Shown piece by piece: positions 62,397 through 64,000 of a stretch of DNA of 64,000 nucleotides; positions within the stretch are counted from its first letter, which is position 1, and each line of letters starts with the position of its first letter. The stretch is from Tubiluchus corallicola (lineage: Eukaryota; Priapulida; Priapulimorpha; Priapulimorphida; Tubiluchidae): contig JAQGDQ010000051.1 in NCBI GenBank assembly GCA_030141605.1, forward strand, positions 186,001-250,000. Reading direction: 5' to 3'. The translations under genes were made by a program, and so were the position numbers. The notes below the pieces were generated by a model that saw only the letters and a list, made by a program, of their open reading frames with translations, was not told the origin of the DNA and ran no database searches.

Positions 62397-62562
62397 TGCT
62401 CACTCACTCACTCACTCACTCACTCACTCACTCACTCACTCACTCACTCACTCACTCACTCACTCACTCACTCACTCACTCACTCACTCACTCACTCACT
62501 CACTCACTCACTTATTCACTCACTCACTCACTCACTCACTCACTCACTCACCCATTCACTCA
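62397..62562. repeat. (CACT)n tetranucleotide array
   Basis: About 40 nearly perfect CACT units. All three forward frames read THSL-type repeats. Confidence 0.97.
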
Positions 62563-62709
62563 CTTGTTTGCTTACTGATTTACAATAGAACAGAGCAGTA
62601 TACAGTATAAAACGGCACGGAATATCGGAATGGAAGGTAACAGAACAGAGTGTTCATACCTCATTGTATCCAAAATCCTTATGTCATTATGTCATGCCTC
62701 TAAACAGTT

Positions 62710-62905
62710 TTAGTTAGGTGAGTTGGCAAGCAGGTAGATATGTAGGTACGAGTTAGGTAAGTTGTTGGATGAGTAAGTAGGTAGGTATATAGGCAGGTAA
62801 GTAGGTAAGTAATAGGCAGGTAGGTAGGTAGGAAGGGAAGGAGGGAGGGAGGTAGACAGGTAGATAGGTAGCTCTGTAAGTAAGCAGGTGCTAGGTAGGT
62901 AGGTA
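62710..62905. repeat. (GTAG)n tetranucleotide array, inverted relative to 61836-62275
   Basis: TAGG/GTAG tetramers with GGAAGGGAGG patches, the reverse complement of the CTAC array to the left. Confidence 0.93.
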
Positions 62906-63009
62906 GGGCAAGTACATGGCAGTTTGAGGGAAAGAAAGAAAGAGGAGAGCAGGATAGGCAAAAATAGGGAAGAAGTGTTTGACTGAAATTAAATTTTGGT
63001 TAACAGCTT

Positions 63010-63290
63010 GAGGTTTGCAAATAAAAAAGGCAGAGGGAAAGAGAGGGAGAAAGAAGGGCAGGAAGAGAGAGTGATACTCAAATATGAGAAAAAGTGTTCG
63101 GTCGACATGTTGACAGTTTGCAAATAGATAAGGAACTGAGAAAAAGAAGATGAACTAGGTAGAAATAGGAGACAAAGAATGACGAAAAGTTTTTGTTTAA
63201 CAGACCTACAGTTTGCAAATAGAGAAAGATGGGCAGAAAGAAAGAGTGACAGAAAAGAGAAATACTATGCGGATGCCAGGTTGACATGGT
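63010..63290. repeat. Purine-rich minisatellite with GACAGTTTGCAAAT cores
   Basis: Cores near 63010, 63105 and 63208 (the middle one GTTGACAGTTTGCAAATAGA preceded by GGTCGACAT) are separated by AGAAAGAGAG tracts. This is the reverse complement of the family at 19026-19430. Confidence 0.75.
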
Positions 63291-63327
63291 TTGGACTGGC
63301 ATGGTTTTTTTTATATGATAGTGCACC

Positions 63328-64000
63328 AGGGTGTCTCAAAAGTTAGTATACACTTTACATTTTCTATATTTTCAGAAAACAAAGGAAAACGTTCGAAAAT
63401 TGGTACATACTAACTAAAACCTTAGGCAATTATTTTGGTCAGATAGACAAAAATATGAAAAAAACTAATAGGCAATGATATTTTCGCTATCTTCTTCGGG
63501 CACTTTAGGGACCTCAAGTGCTTCAAAGACCAGTCCAATGGCACTTTGGGCATCTTGCCTTAAGATTATCCTTCATAGCGTATGAGTGGTCATTTTTTAC
63601 ACCTCATTTCTAACGTTATTGTCGTCGCTCTAGCAACAGGGTTGTAATAAAAAATAAATAAAAAGATACTTTTTGAAACGGATAAAAGCTTACTGGCGAA
63701 GGAGGGGGAAAACGAAGACAGTGACATATAAAACACTTGATTTATCTCTGTAAATTTCTTATAATAGCAAGCGCGTGATATTTTCAATATAACTTCGAAA
63801 CAATGAATGTACTTTTATCAATACGGAGTTGTTTTATTTTACACGTACATAGTAAACCAATGTATACGAAACATCATTACAAAAATATATAGGGCATAAT
63901 TGCACCATATTTTTGGCAGGTATTAGAGGGAAGAAGATAAATACACAGTGTAAACACGGATAACGCTGTTATTATTCATCACAAACAAGGGCAATGAAAA
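63328..64000. other. Right edge of window, possible transposon end
   Basis: CAGGGTGTCTCAAAAGTTAG near 63329 resembles the CAGGGTGTCCCAAAA-type termini of some DNA transposons. The partner end, if any, is beyond the window or unrecognised. No gene identified. Confidence 0.3.

Noticed and set aside
62007-62610. Tyr-Leu-Pro-Thr and Thr-His-Ser-Leu repeat ORFs
   Set aside because: They are translations of CTAC and CACT tetranucleotide arrays, open in all three frames.

Overview
This window is nuclear DNA of an animal. It is AT-rich and has intron-split genes with GT-AG junctions that keep phase, long intergenic stretches, many microsatellites, several decayed LINEs, and DNA-transposon debris inside introns. 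A receptor tyrosine kinase (RTK) and a mitochondrial cysteinyl-tRNA synthetase place it in Metazoa. The RTK has no clear vertebrate or insect family, which would fit a non-bilaterian animal such as a sponge or cnidarian. That placement is a weak inference; nothing here fixes the species.

Three protein-coding genes can be rebuilt. (1) 4033-17606, plus strand: CARS2, mitochondrial cysteinyl-tRNA synthetase, 15 coding exons, 634 codons, all splice phases compatible. (2) 24310-25869, minus strand: an intronless CDS of 519 codons for a two-pass membrane protein resembling the TMEM200 family. (3) 55940-44367, minus strand: a 12-exon RTK-like gene of about 628 codons. It has a signal-peptide exon, two cysteine-rich sushi-like modules each on a phase 1-1 exon, a short stalk exon, a transmembrane exon and a complete tyrosine-kinase domain. 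The DFG motif reads NFG, the activation loop has no tyrosine, and one intron has a GC donor.

The rest is mobile and repetitive DNA. At 1560-2337 lies a hAT-like non-autonomous element with an exact 8-bp target duplication. CARS2 introns carry a 1.04-kb imperfect palindrome (7614-8649), a 1.15-kb element with terminal inverted repeats (9899-11053; partial second copy near 34840-35311) and a 170-bp MITE-like palindrome. The RTK introns carry a 1-kb imperfect palindrome, a 100-bp palindrome, a 22-bp minisatellite and a degenerate array resembling the start of the first ectodomain exon. LINE remnants lie at 27390-28085, 40170-40740, 57190-60050 and 60300-61385. Large simple arrays include an 820-bp TCTAA/GCTAA/TCTAG satellite at 40997-41808 and ATT, AAC, GA, TG, CTAC and CACT tracts.

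The three genes do not form an obvious pathway. CARS2 is housekeeping (mitochondrial translation); the RTK-like and TMEM200-like genes are membrane proteins. The most unusual item is the RTK-like gene, with its novel-looking ectodomain and altered catalytic motif.
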